From contig CALWKR010000046.1 in NCBI GenBank assembly GCA_944381315.1, positions 1-53,636 on the forward strand: 53,636 nucleotides of DNA, read 5' to 3'. Every line of letters begins with the position of its first letter. Position 1 is the first letter of the stretch. A model generated the notes under the pieces. It made no database searches. It saw nothing but the letters and a program-made list of their open reading frames with translations, and had not been told where the DNA came from. A program made the position numbers and the translations under genes. Source of the stretch: an uncultured Christensenellaceae bacterium (GTDB taxonomy: Bacteria; Bacillota; Clostridia; Christensenellales; UBA3700). Of this stretch, positions 8,005-17,656 are shown one piece after another.

Positions 8005-8360
8005 TGCGCCTTCTCCACTGTCTTTGTTGCGACAAAATCAACACCGGTACCAAAAATATTGCCGACGATCACGTCGCCTTCGCGCACCGGCGCGTCCACG
8101 ACTTTGCCTTTGAGCAAAGCGAGCGCGTCAAAGACGGAAGACTTGGCGATCGCCCCCGACGTCTTGACGCTGGCCATGGCGATCTCGCCGCCGCGCACAC
8201 GCACCGTTGCGGTCACTACGCGCTTGGGGCTCACCGCTTCTTCCGCTCCGTACTTCGCGCCGCGCGCGCAAGTGTTGCCCTCGACGCGGATCGGGTCTTG
8301 GTCGTCATAGACTTTGAGCCTGCATCCCATCGGGCAGCATATGCAGATCATTTCTTTCAT
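8001..8360 (-). CDS. DUF1667 protein, glycerol operon iron-sulfur partner
   Basis: A 119-residue DUF1667 protein. The N-terminus has clustered cysteines (ICICCPMGC, then GNTCARG), suggesting an iron-sulfur or metal site. The family is regularly found with anaerobic glycerol-3-phosphate dehydrogenase and its FAD partner and is thought to be a subunit of that complex. The start at 8360 follows GGAGGTG; it begins one base after the upstream gene's stop, and its stop overlaps glpK. Confidence 0.85.
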   Translation of the reverse strand: MKEMICICCPMGCRLKVYDDQDPIRVEGNTCARGAKYGAEEAVSPKRVVTATVRVRGGEIAMASVKTSGAIAKSSVFDALALLKGKVVDAPVREGDVIVGNIFGTGVDFVATKTVEKAQ

Positions 8361-8361
8361 C

Positions 8362-9612
8362 TCACACCTCCGCAAGACGGATGACCGCCTCTTTTGCGCC
8401 GCGCAATATCTGCGCCTGCGCCGCCGTCAACGTCAGCGTTTCCATCTCGCCGGGCGTGACGATCTGCCTGCGTCGGCTCGCGACTTCTCTGCCGTCGCAT
8501 TCGAGGACGATCTTGACGTCCTTGGCGACTTTGCCGACGCGCATTTTGAACCCCAACGCGCCCTCGCCGCCGCGCCTGACGAGCTGCGGAACGGCATATC
8601 TGACGCCGTCCTTTGCGCCGATCGCGACGCAGTCGGACAGCTCGCCGCCGCGCGCTATGTATGCCGCCGCCGACGCGCCGGCTCTCTCGCTCTCCTCGCT
8701 GACGAAGTCGACGAGATCGTGCACATGAAGCACGTTGCCGCACGCGAACACGCCCTCCTTGGACGTCATCAGCGCGTCGTCCACGATCGCGCCGCCCGTC
8801 ACGGGCGACAGCTCTATGCCGTAGGTCTTGGCTATCTCGTTCTCGGGCAGCAGTCCCACGCTGAGCAACAGCGTGTCGCACGCTATCTCCTCCTCGGTGC
8901 CGGCGATCGGGCGAAGTTTTTCGTCCACGGCGGCGACGACGACGGAGCTCACGCGCTTTTTGCCGTTGATCGCAACGACTGTGTGCGAAAAGCGCAACGG
9001 GATGTCAAAGTCTTGCAGACATTGCACGATGTTGCGGTTGAGCCCGGACGAATAGGGCATCAGCTCTATCACCGCCTTGACTTTCGCGCCCTGGAAGGTC
9101 ATGCGCCGCGCCATTATCAAGCCTATGTCTCCGCTGCCGAGGATGACGACTTCTTTGCCCGGCATCAAACCGTCTATGTTGATCAGCTTTTGGGCGGTGC
9201 CTGCGGAGAACACCCCCGCCGCGCGGCAGCCTGCTATGTTGATCGCGCCTCTCGGCCTCTCGCGGCAGCCGCACGCGAGCACGATCGCCTTGGCGCGATA
9301 GTGCGTCAGCCCGTCCTCGGCGTTGACGCACGCGACGGTCTTGTCCGCTATCGACAGCACCGTCGTGCCCGTCTTGATCTCTATCCCCCTCGCCGCGACT
9401 TCGCGCTCATAGCGCGCCGCATACTCGGGGCCGGTCAATTCTTCTTTGAACGTGTGCAGTCCAAAGCCGTTGTGGATGCATTGGTTGAGGATGCCTCCGG
9501 CTCTGTCTTCGCGCTCGAGGATCAGGATGTCCCTCTCCCCTGCGTCGTATGCCGCCTTTGCAGCCGCAAGCCCTGCCGGGCCGCCGCCGACTATGATCAA
9601 GTTCTTGTCCAT
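8362..9612 (-). CDS. FAD-dependent oxidoreductase (GlpB-like partner)
   Basis: A 416-residue pyridine nucleotide-disulfide-type oxidoreductase. It has an N-terminal FAD-binding IIVGGGPAGLAAA, a GGILNQCIHNGFG segment typical of the glycerol-operon family, CGCRERPRG, a second dinucleotide-binding VILGSGDIGLIMA, and a C-terminal GNVLHVHDLVD. It probably passes electrons from the dehydrogenase subunit. Two ATGs occur in tandem (9615 and 9612). I took 9612 because it is eight bases from GGAGG; both overlap the stop of the upstream gene. Confidence 0.9.
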   Translation of the reverse strand: MDKNLIIVGGGPAGLAAAKAAYDAGERDILILEREDRAGGILNQCIHNGFGLHTFKEELTGPEYAARYEREVAARGIEIKTGTTVLSIADKTVACVNAEDGLTHYRAKAIVLACGCRERPRGAINIAGCRAAGVFSAGTAQKLINIDGLMPGKEVVILGSGDIGLIMARRMTFQGAKVKAVIELMPYSSGLNRNIVQCLQDFDIPLRFSHTVVAINGKKRVSSVVVAAVDEKLRPIAGTEEEIACDTLLLSVGLLPENEIAKTYGIELSPVTGGAIVDDALMTSKEGVFACGNVLHVHDLVDFVSEESERAGASAAAYIARGGELSDCVAIGAKDGVRYAVPQLVRRGGEGALGFKMRVGKVAKDVKIVLECDGREVASRRRQIVTPGEMETLTLTAAQAQILRGAKEAVIRLAEV

Positions 9613-11036
9613 CATTCCACCCTCCCGATGACGATCTCGGAGCCCTTGCCGCTCTTGGTCACCTCGGTGATGTCGCAGCCCAGCTCGCGCGCAAGGATCT
9701 CCATGATCCGCGGCGTGCAAAAGCCGCCTTGGCATCTGCCCATTCCGGCGCGAGTGCGGCGCTTGATCCCGTCCAAGTCCTTTGCGCCCGGAGTGCGTCG
9801 GATCGCATCCACGATCTCGCCCTCGGTGATCGTCTCGCAACGGCAGACGACTTTGCCGTAGAGAGGATCTGCGGCGATCAATCTCGCCCTCTCGTCGTCC
9901 GTCATCTTCGCAAAACACGGCGGCGCGTCGCGGTGCGCGACAAAGTCGCTGCGCTTGGCAAGCGAATATGCGCGCGAGATCTCGCTCGCGACTTCGACGG
10001 CGATCGCAGGCGACGCCGTCAATCCGGGGCTCTCTATGCCCACAACGTTGTACAGCCCTTTGCACGGCGCAAAGCCGATCTCGAAATCGCCCGTCGTCAA
10101 GTGCGCGCGCAGTCCCGTGAATTGAGTGATCACCGCCTTTGCCGACAGCGACGGCACAGTCTTGCAAGCCTTGTCGAACGCCTCCGCCAAGCCCTCGCGC
10201 GTCGTGTCCGTACAGTCCTTGTCGTCGACGTCGACGGCGGTCGGGCCCAACATCACGTTGCCGCCCACGGTCGGGACGACGAGGATGCCCTTGCCCTTCT
10301 TGGTCGGGAGCTGGAACAGCGTGGCAGAGGCGACTTGACTCGCCGTCTTGTCCAACAACATATATTCGCCCTTGCGCGCGACGATCTGCAGCTTGTCCGC
10401 GCACAGCATGTTGTTGACGTCGTCGCCGTGCACTCCTGCGCAGTTGACGACGAGATCCGCTTCGTACTCGCTGCCGTCAAGACAGCCGACGACGGTCTTT
10501 GCGCCGCGATAGCCGAGCGACGAGACTTGCTTGCAAAAGCAGAATTCCACGCCGTTGGCAGCGGCGTTCTCGGCATAAGCGATCGTCATTCCATAGGGAC
10601 TGACGATGCCCGACGTCGGCGCCCACAGCCCTGCGACGACTTGGTCGGACACATACTTCTCTCGCTCGCGAATTTTGGCGCCCGTGTGGATCTCAAGCTG
10701 TTTTACGCCATTGCGCCCGCCTTGCACGGCGAGCTGTTCGAGCACCGGGATGTCCTCTTGGGAAAAGCACAAGACATAGGCGCCGTTGCGCCTGAAAGAA
10801 AAGCCGAGCTCGGCAGACAGCGAATCGAACATCGCATTGCCGAGCACGTTGAATTTGGCTTTTTGCGAGCCGGGCTTTGCGTCAAAGCCGGCATGGACCA
10901 CGCCCGAATTTGCCTTGCTTGTGCCGCAGGCGACATCGTCCTCTTTTTCGAGCACAACGATCTTCGCGTCATAGCGGCTCAATTCTCTTGCGACGGCGCA
11001 GCCGATGACGCCCGCGCCGATGATGACAATCTGCAT
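9612..11036 (-). CDS. glpA: Anaerobic glycerol-3-phosphate dehydrogenase, GlpA-like
   Basis: A 474-residue DAO-family flavoprotein oxidising glycerol 3-phosphate to dihydroxyacetone phosphate. An N-terminal FAD site (IIGAGVIGCAVARELS) is followed by SKANSGVVHAG, a DAO domain to about residue 360, then a C-terminal BFD-like [2Fe-2S] domain with CRC near residue 402 and CQGGFC near 440. It lacks a membrane segment. The start at 11036 follows GGAGGAAATT. It is first in the operon with the FAD partner, DUF1667 and glpK, driven by the promoter at 11060-11088. A related L-2-hydroxyglutarate oxidase activity is conceivable from sequence, but glpK and DUF1667 next to it favour glycerol 3-phosphate. 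Confidence 0.88.
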   Translation of the reverse strand: MQIVIIGAGVIGCAVARELSRYDAKIVVLEKEDDVACGTSKANSGVVHAGFDAKPGSQKAKFNVLGNAMFDSLSAELGFSFRRNGAYVLCFSQEDIPVLEQLAVQGGRNGVKQLEIHTGAKIREREKYVSDQVVAGLWAPTSGIVSPYGMTIAYAENAAANGVEFCFCKQVSSLGYRGAKTVVGCLDGSEYEADLVVNCAGVHGDDVNNMLCADKLQIVARKGEYMLLDKTASQVASATLFQLPTKKGKGILVVPTVGGNVMLGPTAVDVDDKDCTDTTREGLAEAFDKACKTVPSLSAKAVITQFTGLRAHLTTGDFEIGFAPCKGLYNVVGIESPGLTASPAIAVEVASEISRAYSLAKRSDFVAHRDAPPCFAKMTDDERARLIAADPLYGKVVCRCETITEGEIVDAIRRTPGAKDLDGIKRRTRAGMGRCQGGFCTPRIMEILARELGCDITEVTKSGKGSEIVIGRVE

Positions 11037-11059
11037 AATTTCCTCCACCGATTTAGTTC

Positions 11060-11088
11060 ATTATATCATATCGCCTCGTCCTTTTCAA
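11060..11088 (-). promoter_or_regulatory. Promoter of the glycerol operon
   Basis: On the minus strand TTGAAA, 17 bases, TATAAT, with a leader of about 17-20 bases carrying the Shine-Dalgarno site. I see no clear operator. The rest of 11037-11273 has no supported gene. Confidence 0.8.
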
Positions 11089-11273
11089 TGCCTTTCCGCT
11101 TTTTGCCCCTCTCTTTTCACGATATGCCTCGGCGGCGTCGCGCGCTGCGCGTCTGCATTCGTTGTCTCGGCTATACGAACGCGCATGCCGTATGCGGAGG
11201 CTCGCGCTGTGCATCTGCATCCCTCTCTCCGCGTTTGCCTGTCGCGGCACAAGCGGACATCTTTGCAAAATAC

Positions 11274-11302
11274 TTGTAACTCGCACGCCCGTGTGATATA
11301 AT
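11274..11302 (+). promoter_or_regulatory. Promoter giving a leaderless or near-leaderless mRNA
   Basis: TTGTAA, 17 bases, TATAAT. Only seven bases separate the -10 from the ATG at 11310, and there is no Shine-Dalgarno sequence. Confidence 0.75.
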
Positions 11303-11309
11303 ATGAGCC

Positions 11310-13055
11310 ATGACGGCAACAAAGAAATCAGGTCGGATCTTTGCGATCGCGGCGCTCGTACTGACGGCGGCGCTGCTCCTGTCCGCCCTCGCGCCGACGA
11401 TCTCGGCGCAGACGGACTCCGAGATCAAGATCTCTCCCGACGAGACTTCCGTCTTTGCCGCAAAGGACGGCGCGATCGTCTATACCACTCGCGACGGGAT
11501 CTTGCACTACGCAGTCAGGGGCGGCGAACATACCTCCGCATTCGACGGCACGGCGATCGATCTCGCGGTCGCCGACGACGCGGCTTTTTTGCTCTGCGAC
11601 GACGGCGGCGAAAAACGCTTGCTGCGCTTCGCTCTGTCCGACGACGGCGTATCGAGCGGCTCGGACGCCTTTGCCGCGCTCGGGATCTCGTCCGATCCCT
11701 ATGTCAACATCATCCCATTCTTCGACGGCATGACGGCGACGAGCTCGGCGCTGTATGTCTCCGCCGGCGCGATGACGAACGGCGCGGTCTTTGTCGTGCT
11801 CCGTTTCGACGGCTCGTCCACCTACTTCCAAACAAGCTCTCGAACGGGCGCGATAGGCGATCTTGCGTGCTTTGACGGCGGCTCGGCTCCCTTCTTCGTC
11901 TTTGTCTCGGGCGGCCGCCTGTATTCTTTCAACGGCTCCAACTTCGCCGAATCCGTCCCGATCGACGATCAAAAGACTTGGCTGTCGGTCGCTGCCGACG
12001 GCGATACATTCTTCGCCGCCGCCGACGACGGGATCTACCTCGTCGAGGACGGCGCGATCACGCGCATTTCGGACGAAGTCGCGAACGGCGACATCCGCTT
12101 CCTCTATGAGGGCGGCACGCGCTATCTGCTGGTCGGCAACGCCGCCGAGCACAGCGTCGTCCAATATTCGGTGATCGAGGACGGCGACGGCTTCTCGCTG
12201 AGATATTACAACGTGTTTGACAACACGATCTACGTCTCGCCCCAAGACTATGACATAGTCACCGCAGGCAAGCTCGCCGCGGACGCGAACGGCTACTTCT
12301 CGCCCAAGAATCTGCGCCCCGTCGCGCAGTTCTCCGCAGGCGACTATGTGCTTGTGCTCGCGCAGGCGGACGGCTACTATTATGTGATGAAAGCCGACGG
12401 CTCCTTCTGCTATCTGGACACGTCCGTCGTGACGGTGCTGCAACGCAGCGAGGACACGGGCAAGGGCAGATATTGCCTCCCCCTCACCAACGACGTCCCC
12501 GTACGGAAATATCCGATCGACGGCTCCGAAGTGCTCGCGACCGTCGGCGTAAAAGACGTGCTCGTCGTGATCGAAGACGTCGGCAGCGACGGCGGCGCGC
12601 CCGTGTTCGACTGGCTGAGAGTGAGCTTTGTCGACGCAAACGGCGAAGTCGTCGACGGCTATGCCGCCGGCTCCGCGCTGGGCTCTTACAGCAACTATCG
12701 CCTGCCCTCGTTCGGCGAGACGGCGACGATCGGCGCCGACTCTCTCGGCGACGGAGTCAACGTCTATATCCTGCCCGAAGAGCGCGACGACTACATCATC
12801 GGCACTCTCAACGACGGCGACGAAGTCGAGCTGGCGCAAGAGAAGTTGATCGACGACGAAGAGTGGACCAAGATCAAGTTCGTCGACGGCGACGGCACCG
12901 AAGTGACCGGCTATGTCAAGACCGCCAACCTCACGCAAAGCGGCATGACGACGCTGCAGATCACGCTGACGGTCGTCTTCTGCATAGTCGCGGTCGTGTC
13001 GATCGTCGTGGTCGTCATCATCGTCAAAAAACGCAAACACGAACGTTACGAATAA
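11310..13055 (+). CDS. Single-pass membrane protein with beta-propeller-like and SH3-like ectodomain
   Basis: A 581-residue protein. Residues 1-33 form a signal peptide ([23 protein letters not shown]). The next 340 residues are short beta-repeats with Asp/Gly turns resembling a propeller. Two SH3b-like segments follow (about 390-455, [11 protein letters not shown] and [17 protein letters not shown]; about 465-540, [17 protein letters not shown]). A C-terminal helix ([22 protein letters not shown]) anchors it, with a basic cytoplasmic tail. It should display a sensing or wall-binding domain outside the cell. It sits only 16 bases before leuC on the same strand with no terminator between, so the leu genes may share its promoter. 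The function is unknown. Confidence 0.75.
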   Translation: MTATKKSGRIFAIAALVLTAALLLSALAPTISAQTDSEIKISPDETSVFAAKDGAIVYTTRDGILHYAVRGGEHTSAFDGTAIDLAVADDAAFLLCDDGGEKRLLRFALSDDGVSSGSDAFAALGISSDPYVNIIPFFDGMTATSSALYVSAGAMTNGAVFVVLRFDGSSTYFQTSSRTGAIGDLACFDGGSAPFFVFVSGGRLYSFNGSNFAESVPIDDQKTWLSVAADGDTFFAAADDGIYLVEDGAITRISDEVANGDIRFLYEGGTRYLLVGNAAEHSVVQYSVIEDGDGFSLRYYNVFDNTIYVSPQDYDIVTAGKLAADANGYFSPKNLRPVAQFSAGDYVLVLAQADGYYYVMKADGSFCYLDTSVVTVLQRSEDTGKGRYCLPLTNDVPVRKYPIDGSEVLATVGVKDVLVVIEDVGSDGGAPVFDWLRVSFVDANGEVVDGYAAGSALGSYSNYRLPSFGETATIGADSLGDGVNVYILPEERDDYIIGTLNDGDEVELAQEKLIDDEEWTKIKFVDGDGTEVTGYVKTANLTQSGMTTLQITLTVVFCIVAVVSIVVVVIIVKKRKHERYE

Positions 13056-13071
13056 TTTTTCGGAGAGATAT

Positions 13072-14343
13072 ATGAAAGCTACTTTCACCCAACAGATCCT
13101 CGCCCGCAAACTCGGGATCGACCCGTGCGATCCCTCGCTCGCTGGCGGCAATCTCGTGCTCGTCAACGCCGACGTCGCGCTGTCCAACGATGTGACCGCG
13201 CCCGTCGCGATCGACGTGTTCCAAAAGAGCGGCTGCGCGCTGTGCGACAAGTGCGACGTCACTTTTGTGCTGGACCACTTTACGCCCAACCGCGACATCA
13301 AGTCCGCCCAACAATGCAAGATCGTCCGCGACTTTGCGCGCGCCAATGACGTCAAACACTTCTTCGACGTCGGCGAAATGGGCATCGAACACGCGCTGCT
13401 GCCCGAAAAAGGCATCGCGCTCCCGTGGTCGGTAGTCATAGGCGCGGACAGCCACACCTGCACTTACGGCGCTCTCGGCGCGTTTTCGACAGGCGTCGGC
13501 AGCACCGACATCGCCGGCATAATGATGAGCGGCAAGATCTGGCTCAAAGTCCCGACTGCGATCAAGTTCAACCTGCGCGGCAAGCTGCGCAAAGGCGTCG
13601 TCGGCAAGGACGTCATCCTCTTCATCATCGGCAAGATCGGCGTGGACGGCGCGCTGTACAAGTCGATCGAGTTCGGCGGCGAGGGCGTGGACTGCCTGAG
13701 CATGGACGACCGCTTCACGATCTGCAACATGGCGATCGAATGCGGCGCAAAGAACGGCGTCTTCCCGATCGACGAGAAGACGGACGACTACACCAAGGAG
13801 AGCTGCGGCAAGACGTTCGAGCGCTTCGCCGACGCGGACGACGACGCCTACGAGCAGATCATCGACATCGATCTGTCTGCGATCCGTCCCGTCGTCGCCA
13901 AGCCGCATCTGCCGTCCAACACCTGCTTCGTCGACGAGATCGACGAGGACATCGTCATCGATCAGGTCGTCATCGGCAGCTGCACCAACGGCAGGCTCAG
14001 CGATCTCAAGCAGGCGGCGGAAGTCCTCCAAGGCAAACACGTCGCCCCCAACGTGCGCACGATCGTCATCCCTGCGACCAACAAGATCTATCTGCAAGCG
14101 CTCAAAGCCGGCTACATCGAGACGTTCATCAAAGGCGGCGCGATCGTGTCTACTCCCACTTGCGGCCCTTGCCTCGGCGGCCATATGGGCATCTTGGCGA
14201 GCGGCGAAGTCGCCGTGACGACGACCAATCGCAACTTCATCGGCAGAATGGGAGCCAAGGACAGCTACATCTATCTCGCGTCCCCTGCCACGGCGATGGC
14301 GAGCGCGATCGCGGGCAAACTTGCCTGCGTCAAGGAGGATTGA
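13072..14343 (+). CDS. leuC: 3-isopropylmalate dehydratase large subunit
   Basis: A 423-residue aconitase-family protein of the compact LeuC/HacA type. It isomerises 2- to 3-isopropylmalate in leucine synthesis. [4Fe-4S] ligands are in GSCTNGR and CGPCLGG; the substrate region [21 protein letters not shown] is intact. CGGAGAG precedes the ATG. It is followed one base later by leuD and then leuB, giving two consecutive steps. leuA is not in the window. A homoaconitase or citramalate-type role cannot be excluded from sequence, but leuB context supports leucine. Confidence 0.93.
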   Translation: MKATFTQQILARKLGIDPCDPSLAGGNLVLVNADVALSNDVTAPVAIDVFQKSGCALCDKCDVTFVLDHFTPNRDIKSAQQCKIVRDFARANDVKHFFDVGEMGIEHALLPEKGIALPWSVVIGADSHTCTYGALGAFSTGVGSTDIAGIMMSGKIWLKVPTAIKFNLRGKLRKGVVGKDVILFIIGKIGVDGALYKSIEFGGEGVDCLSMDDRFTICNMAIECGAKNGVFPIDEKTDDYTKESCGKTFERFADADDDAYEQIIDIDLSAIRPVVAKPHLPSNTCFVDEIDEDIVIDQVVIGSCTNGRLSDLKQAAEVLQGKHVAPNVRTIVIPATNKIYLQALKAGYIETFIKGGAIVSTPTCGPCLGGHMGILASGEVAVTTTNRNFIGRMGAKDSYIYLASPATAMASAIAGKLACVKED

Positions 14344-14344
14344 T

Positions 14345-14833
14345 ATGCTCAAAGGCAAAGTTTTCAAATTCGGCGACGACATAGACACCGACATCATAGT
14401 CCCGGCGACCTACCTGTCTACCTTTGACCCCAAGGAGCTCGCCAAACATTGCATGGAATACACCGATCCCGACTTCTACAAGCAAGTCAAGCCCGGCGAC
14501 ATCATCGTCGCAGGCAAAAACTTCGGCTGCGGCTCGTCGAGAGAGCACGCGCCGATCGCGATCAAGGGCTGCGGCGTCTCCATCGTCATCGCAAAGTCGT
14601 TCGCGAGGATCTTCTATCGCAACGCGCTCAACATCGGGCTCTATATCCTCGAATGCCCTCAGGCGGTCGACGCGATCGCGCAGGGCGACGAGGTGCAGGT
14701 CGACGTCGACACCGGCGTGATCACCGACTTGACGACGGGACAGTCCTTCAAGGCGGCGCCCTTCCCCAAGTTCATCCAAGACATCATCGAGTGCGGAGGC
14801 CTTGTCAACGCGATAAAAGCAGGCAAATTTTGA
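14345..14833 (+). CDS. leuD: 3-isopropylmalate dehydratase small subunit
   Basis: A 162-residue swivel-domain subunit partnering LeuC. It opens with [21 protein letters not shown] and has the [14 protein letters not shown] active-site loop and [12 protein letters not shown]. The start at 14345 follows AAGGAGG, which lies inside the last codons of leuC. The length is normal for the short bacterial LeuD type. Confidence 0.95.
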   Translation: MLKGKVFKFGDDIDTDIIVPATYLSTFDPKELAKHCMEYTDPDFYKQVKPGDIIVAGKNFGCGSSREHAPIAIKGCGVSIVIAKSFARIFYRNALNIGLYILECPQAVDAIAQGDEVQVDVDTGVITDLTTGQSFKAAPFPKFIQDIIECGGLVNAIKAGKF

Positions 14834-14848
14834 TCAGAGGAGAATGAT

Positions 14849-15913
14849 ATGGGTACTTTCAACATCACCGTAATACCCGGCGACGGGATAGGTCCCGAGG
14901 TCACTTCGAGCGCGGTGCGCGTCCTCGAAGAAGTCGGGGCCAAGTTCGGGCACAAGTTCAACTTCGAATACAGCATCTGCGGCGGCGCCGCCTACGACAA
15001 ATACGGCGAGCCCCTGCCGCAAGAGAGCTTGCAAAAATGCCTCGACTCCGACAGCGTGCTGCTCGGCGCCGTCGGCGGCCCCCAATACGACGATCTCCCC
15101 TACGAGAAGCGTCCCGAACGCGCGCTGCTCGGCGTGCGCAAGGCGATGGGGCTGTACGCCAATCTGCGCCCTGCGAAACTGTTTGACGCGCTCGCCGACG
15201 TCTGTCCTCTCAAACACGCGAAAAACATCGACATGCTCGTCGTCCGCGAGCTGATCGGGGGCATCTACTTCGGCGAAAAGGGCGTCCGCATGGGCAAGTA
15301 CGGCAGAGAGGGCTACGACGTCATGTGCTACGGAGAGCTGGAAGTGGAGCGCATCTGCCGCGCCGCGTTCGAGCTCGCCCAAAAGCGCCGCGGCAAGGTC
15401 ACCAGCGTCGACAAAGCCAACGTGCTCAAAACGTCGGGCATATGGCGCAAAGTCGTCCACGACATCCATGAGGACTATCCCGACGTGCAGCTCGAAGACG
15501 TGCTCGTCGACAACATGGCGATGCAGCTCGTCCGCGATCCCTCGCAGTTTGACGTCATCGTCACCGGCAACCTCTTTGGCGACATCCTGTCCGATCTCGC
15601 GTCGCAGTGCGTGGGCAGCATAGGCATCTTGCCGTCCGCAAGCATAAACGACACGACGCGCGGACTGTACGAGCCCATCCACGGCTCCGCTCCGACGATC
15701 GCGGGCAAGAACATCGCCAATCCGATAGCGACGATCCTGTCGGCGTCGATGATGCTCAAATATGCGTTCGATCTGTCCAAAGAGGCGGAAGCCGTCGACA
15801 AGGCGGTCGAAAAGGCGCTCAACGACGGCGCTCGCACCGCAGATCTCGCTCAGCCGGGACTGCCCGTGCTCGGCACCGCGGAGATGACGGATACCATCCT
15901 CAAAAATCTGTGA
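14849..15913 (+). CDS. leuB: 3-isopropylmalate dehydrogenase
   Basis: A 354-residue NAD-dependent enzyme that oxidises and decarboxylates 3-isopropylmalate. Motifs include PGDGIGPEV near the N-terminus, AVGGPQYDDLP, LRPAKLF, RELIGGIYFGEK, DKANVLKTSGIWR and GNLFGDILSD, with PIHGSAP and the NPIATILSASMM helix near the end. AGAGGAG precedes the ATG. It is the last gene of the leu cluster, convergent with yyaC. Confidence 0.95.
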   Translation: MGTFNITVIPGDGIGPEVTSSAVRVLEEVGAKFGHKFNFEYSICGGAAYDKYGEPLPQESLQKCLDSDSVLLGAVGGPQYDDLPYEKRPERALLGVRKAMGLYANLRPAKLFDALADVCPLKHAKNIDMLVVRELIGGIYFGEKGVRMGKYGREGYDVMCYGELEVERICRAAFELAQKRRGKVTSVDKANVLKTSGIWRKVVHDIHEDYPDVQLEDVLVDNMAMQLVRDPSQFDVIVTGNLFGDILSDLASQCVGSIGILPSASINDTTRGLYEPIHGSAPTIAGKNIANPIATILSASMMLKYAFDLSKEAEAVDKAVEKALNDGARTADLAQPGLPVLGTAEMTDTILKNL

Positions 15914-15941
15914 TCGACATATAATATTGATAAATTAAGAA

Positions 15942-15973
15942 CAGCGGGCGCGTCAGATCGACGCGTCCGCTTT
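15942..15973. terminator. Hairpin between convergent leuB and yyaC
   Basis: AGCGGGCGCGTC / GACGCGTCCGCT (one wobble) with a 5-base loop. It overlaps the yyaC stop codon. The T run is poor on both strands, so terminator function is only moderately supported. Confidence 0.45.
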
Positions 15974-16444
15974 GCTCTGCTCTCCGTCTTGCAATGCGTG
16001 CAGAGCGATCTTGTGTACCTCTTGCGCCATCATCGCGATGAAGTTCTCGTCGGCGACTTTGAGCTGGAGCAGCATATCCCCCTCCCTCTCTCCGACGATC
16101 GCCATGACTCCGATGTCGCCCAGCTTTGCGCTGCGGCTGCGAAACGCTCCCGCCGGGCGCAAGCCGCCGTCGGCGATCTTGACGGTGCCGATGTCGGCGG
16201 CATTGCCCATCGTCGCGTCTATCGTCACTACGATGTCGCCGCGATGATATGTCGCAAGCATTTTTCGGTACCTGTGTAGGTTAATTGCCGTTATCGGTCT
16301 GTCCTCCGTCCCGTAGACGAAGGCGTCCACATTGTCTCTTTGCAGCATTGTGCCGACCTTGGGTCCCACGCTGTCGCCGACTATTCGCGGCGTGCCTATG
16401 CAGACAAAAACCATGCGCGGAGCGCGTCGATATGTCGTTTCCAT
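15953..16444 (-). CDS. yyaC: Spore protease-like YyaC (DUF1256)
   Basis: A 163-residue DUF1256/YyaC protein, structurally related to the GPR spore protease. It has the opening VFVCIGTPRIVGDSVGPKVG, the YGTEDRPITAINL segment and the DATMGNAADIGTVKI core. yyaC is a sporulation gene that lies near the origin in Bacillus, as it does here. No Shine-Dalgarno site precedes the ATG. Instead AATAAT ends six bases before it, so the mRNA may be leaderless. Confidence 0.88.
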   Translation of the reverse strand: METTYRRAPRMVFVCIGTPRIVGDSVGPKVGTMLQRDNVDAFVYGTEDRPITAINLHRYRKMLATYHRGDIVVTIDATMGNAADIGTVKIADGGLRPAGAFRSRSAKLGDIGVMAIVGEREGDMLLQLKVADENFIAMMAQEVHKIALHALQDGEQSKADASI

Positions 16445-16450
16445 GCTCGT

Positions 16451-16456
16451 ATTATT
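16451..16456 (-). promoter_or_regulatory. Candidate -10 of leaderless yyaC
   Basis: AATAAT on the minus strand, exactly six bases before the ATG. The -35 is weak, so this is suggestive only. Confidence 0.4.
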
Positions 16457-16495
16457 GCCCGAGGTACGCTTTTTTAAACAATTTTCGTAAATATA

Positions 16496-16524
16496 TTGAC
16501 TTATTCTTTATTTTTTGGTATATT
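16496..16524 (+). promoter_or_regulatory. Promoter of the CvpA-family gene
   Basis: TTGACT, 17 bases ending in TGG, then TATATT. The leader to the ATG is about 70 bases. Confidence 0.7.
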
Positions 16525-16602
16525 ATATATAAAGTCAGTCGTTATAGTGCGCCGATGTTATCGCCCGAGGGCGGATCAGAGGCGTGCGAGAGGTGTTTGA
16601 AT

Positions 16603-17184
16603 ATGAATCAAATTTTGGGTGTAGATCTCGCGAGCATGCTGCCCGACTTGCCGGTGTCCTACCTCACTATTGCCGTTGCGGCCTTTGTCCTGATCGGTCT
16701 CTTGATCGGTTTCTGCCGCGGTTTCGGCGCAGAGCTCCTGTTCTTGATCAAGTTCGTCTTGATGTTCGGCGGCGCCCTCGTCGCCATGTATATCGTCACT
16801 CCGATGGTCGGAGACGCTGTCGGGGATCTCGGCGTCCAACTCGGACTCGAAGACGAAATGATGAACGCCATCGTCAACGTCGCCGTCTATTGCGTCGCGT
16901 TGATAGCCTTGTGGATCGTCACTTCCGTCATATGGTACTTCCTCAAGCGCATCTTCCTCCGTCACAAGATCCACGGCGCCAGCCGCTTCTTCGGTATGGT
17001 GATGGGCGTCGTCAAAGGCGCGGTCTTCGGACTGTTCTTCACTTGGGTGATCGTCGCTCTCGGCGGAACTTTCCAAGAAGTACAGTTCTTCGTCGACAAT
17101 GCGTCGGTCGATCCCGTCGGTCAATTCCTTGTAGACCAAAACCTCGTCGGAAAGCTTGCCGATATGATCCAAGACTTGTTCTGA
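16603..17184 (+). CDS. CvpA-family membrane protein
   Basis: A 193-residue protein with four hydrophobic segments (about 22-42, 47-68, 92-118 and 135-158) and Gly-rich helices such as GLLIGFCRGFGAELLF and GMVMGVVKGAVFGLFF. This is the pattern of the CvpA/colicin V production family, whose exact role is unsettled. The start at 16603 follows GAGAGGTG. An alternative in-frame ATG upstream would add 16 residues without a better ribosome site. It is monocistronic with a strong terminator. Confidence 0.75.
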   Translation: MNQILGVDLASMLPDLPVSYLTIAVAAFVLIGLLIGFCRGFGAELLFLIKFVLMFGGALVAMYIVTPMVGDAVGDLGVQLGLEDEMMNAIVNVAVYCVALIALWIVTSVIWYFLKRIFLRHKIHGASRFFGMVMGVVKGAVFGLFFTWVIVALGGTFQEVQFFVDNASVDPVGQFLVDQNLVGKLADMIQDLF

Positions 17185-17195
17185 TGACAACTCGC

Positions 17196-17227
17196 GAGCC
17201 GCTCCTCTTCGGAGCGGCTCTTTTTTT
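17196..17227 (+). terminator. Strong terminator after the CvpA-family gene
   Basis: GAGCCGCTCC / GGAGCGGCTC perfect stem, followed by eight T. Confidence 0.92.
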
Positions 17228-17294
17228 GCAAACAACGCGATCTGCCGCATAGCGTACGCCGAGCCGCGCACGCTCGCAAAACGCCCGAGCCGAT

Positions 17295-17549
17295 TCAGAA
17301 CAGCGATATGACCGCTCTCAGCACCGAGAACGCGAACTGCCCTGCTATGCCGCCGTATCCCGACACGAAACAGGTCAGCGCCGTCGACCTCCCGAGAGCT
17401 ATCTCCGCAACCGAATAGAGCAAGCCGAACAGCACGTTGACGCCGAGAACGGCGATCGCGGAGCGCTTGCGCACGCCGCCGAGGAAGACGGTCAGACCGA
17501 ACGCCGCCGCCCCTGCAAAGAATACGGCAAAATATTCATAGGACATCAT
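17295..17549 (-). CDS. BofA-like small membrane protein
   Basis: An 84-residue protein with two or three hydrophobic segments. The C-terminal CFVSGYGGIAGQFAFSVLRAV matches the VSGxxGIPGV pattern of BofA, the 87-residue inhibitor of pro-sigma-K processing in the forespore outer membrane. The size also agrees. The call rests on this short motif. There is no clear Shine-Dalgarno site. The start may be either of two tandem ATGs. A sporulation role fits the other sporulation genes in the window. Confidence 0.55.
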   Translation of the reverse strand: MMSYEYFAVFFAGAAAFGLTVFLGGVRKRSAIAVLGVNVLFGLLYSVAEIALGRSTALTCFVSGYGGIAGQFAFSVLRAVISLF

Positions 17550-17621
17550 ACGCTAATCTATGCCGCAGAACGGCGCAAATTGCAAAGATCGCGCCGCTTG
17601 CCGGCAATAAGCTCAAAACTG

Positions 17622-17650
17622 TTCATTTCTGCGCACAAATATGGTATAAT
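17622..17650 (+). promoter_or_regulatory. Extended -10 promoter, leaderless
   Basis: TGGTATAAT (extended -10) with a poor TTCATT -35 at 17-base spacing. The -10 ends six bases before the ATG at 17657, and no Shine-Dalgarno site is present. Confidence 0.7.
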
Positions 17651-17656
17651 GATCTT

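Noticed and set aside
11050..11300. Possible small RNA or SRP RNA in the glpA-11310 gap
   Set aside because: No SRP tetraloop motif, paired promoter/terminator or other RNA signature was visible.
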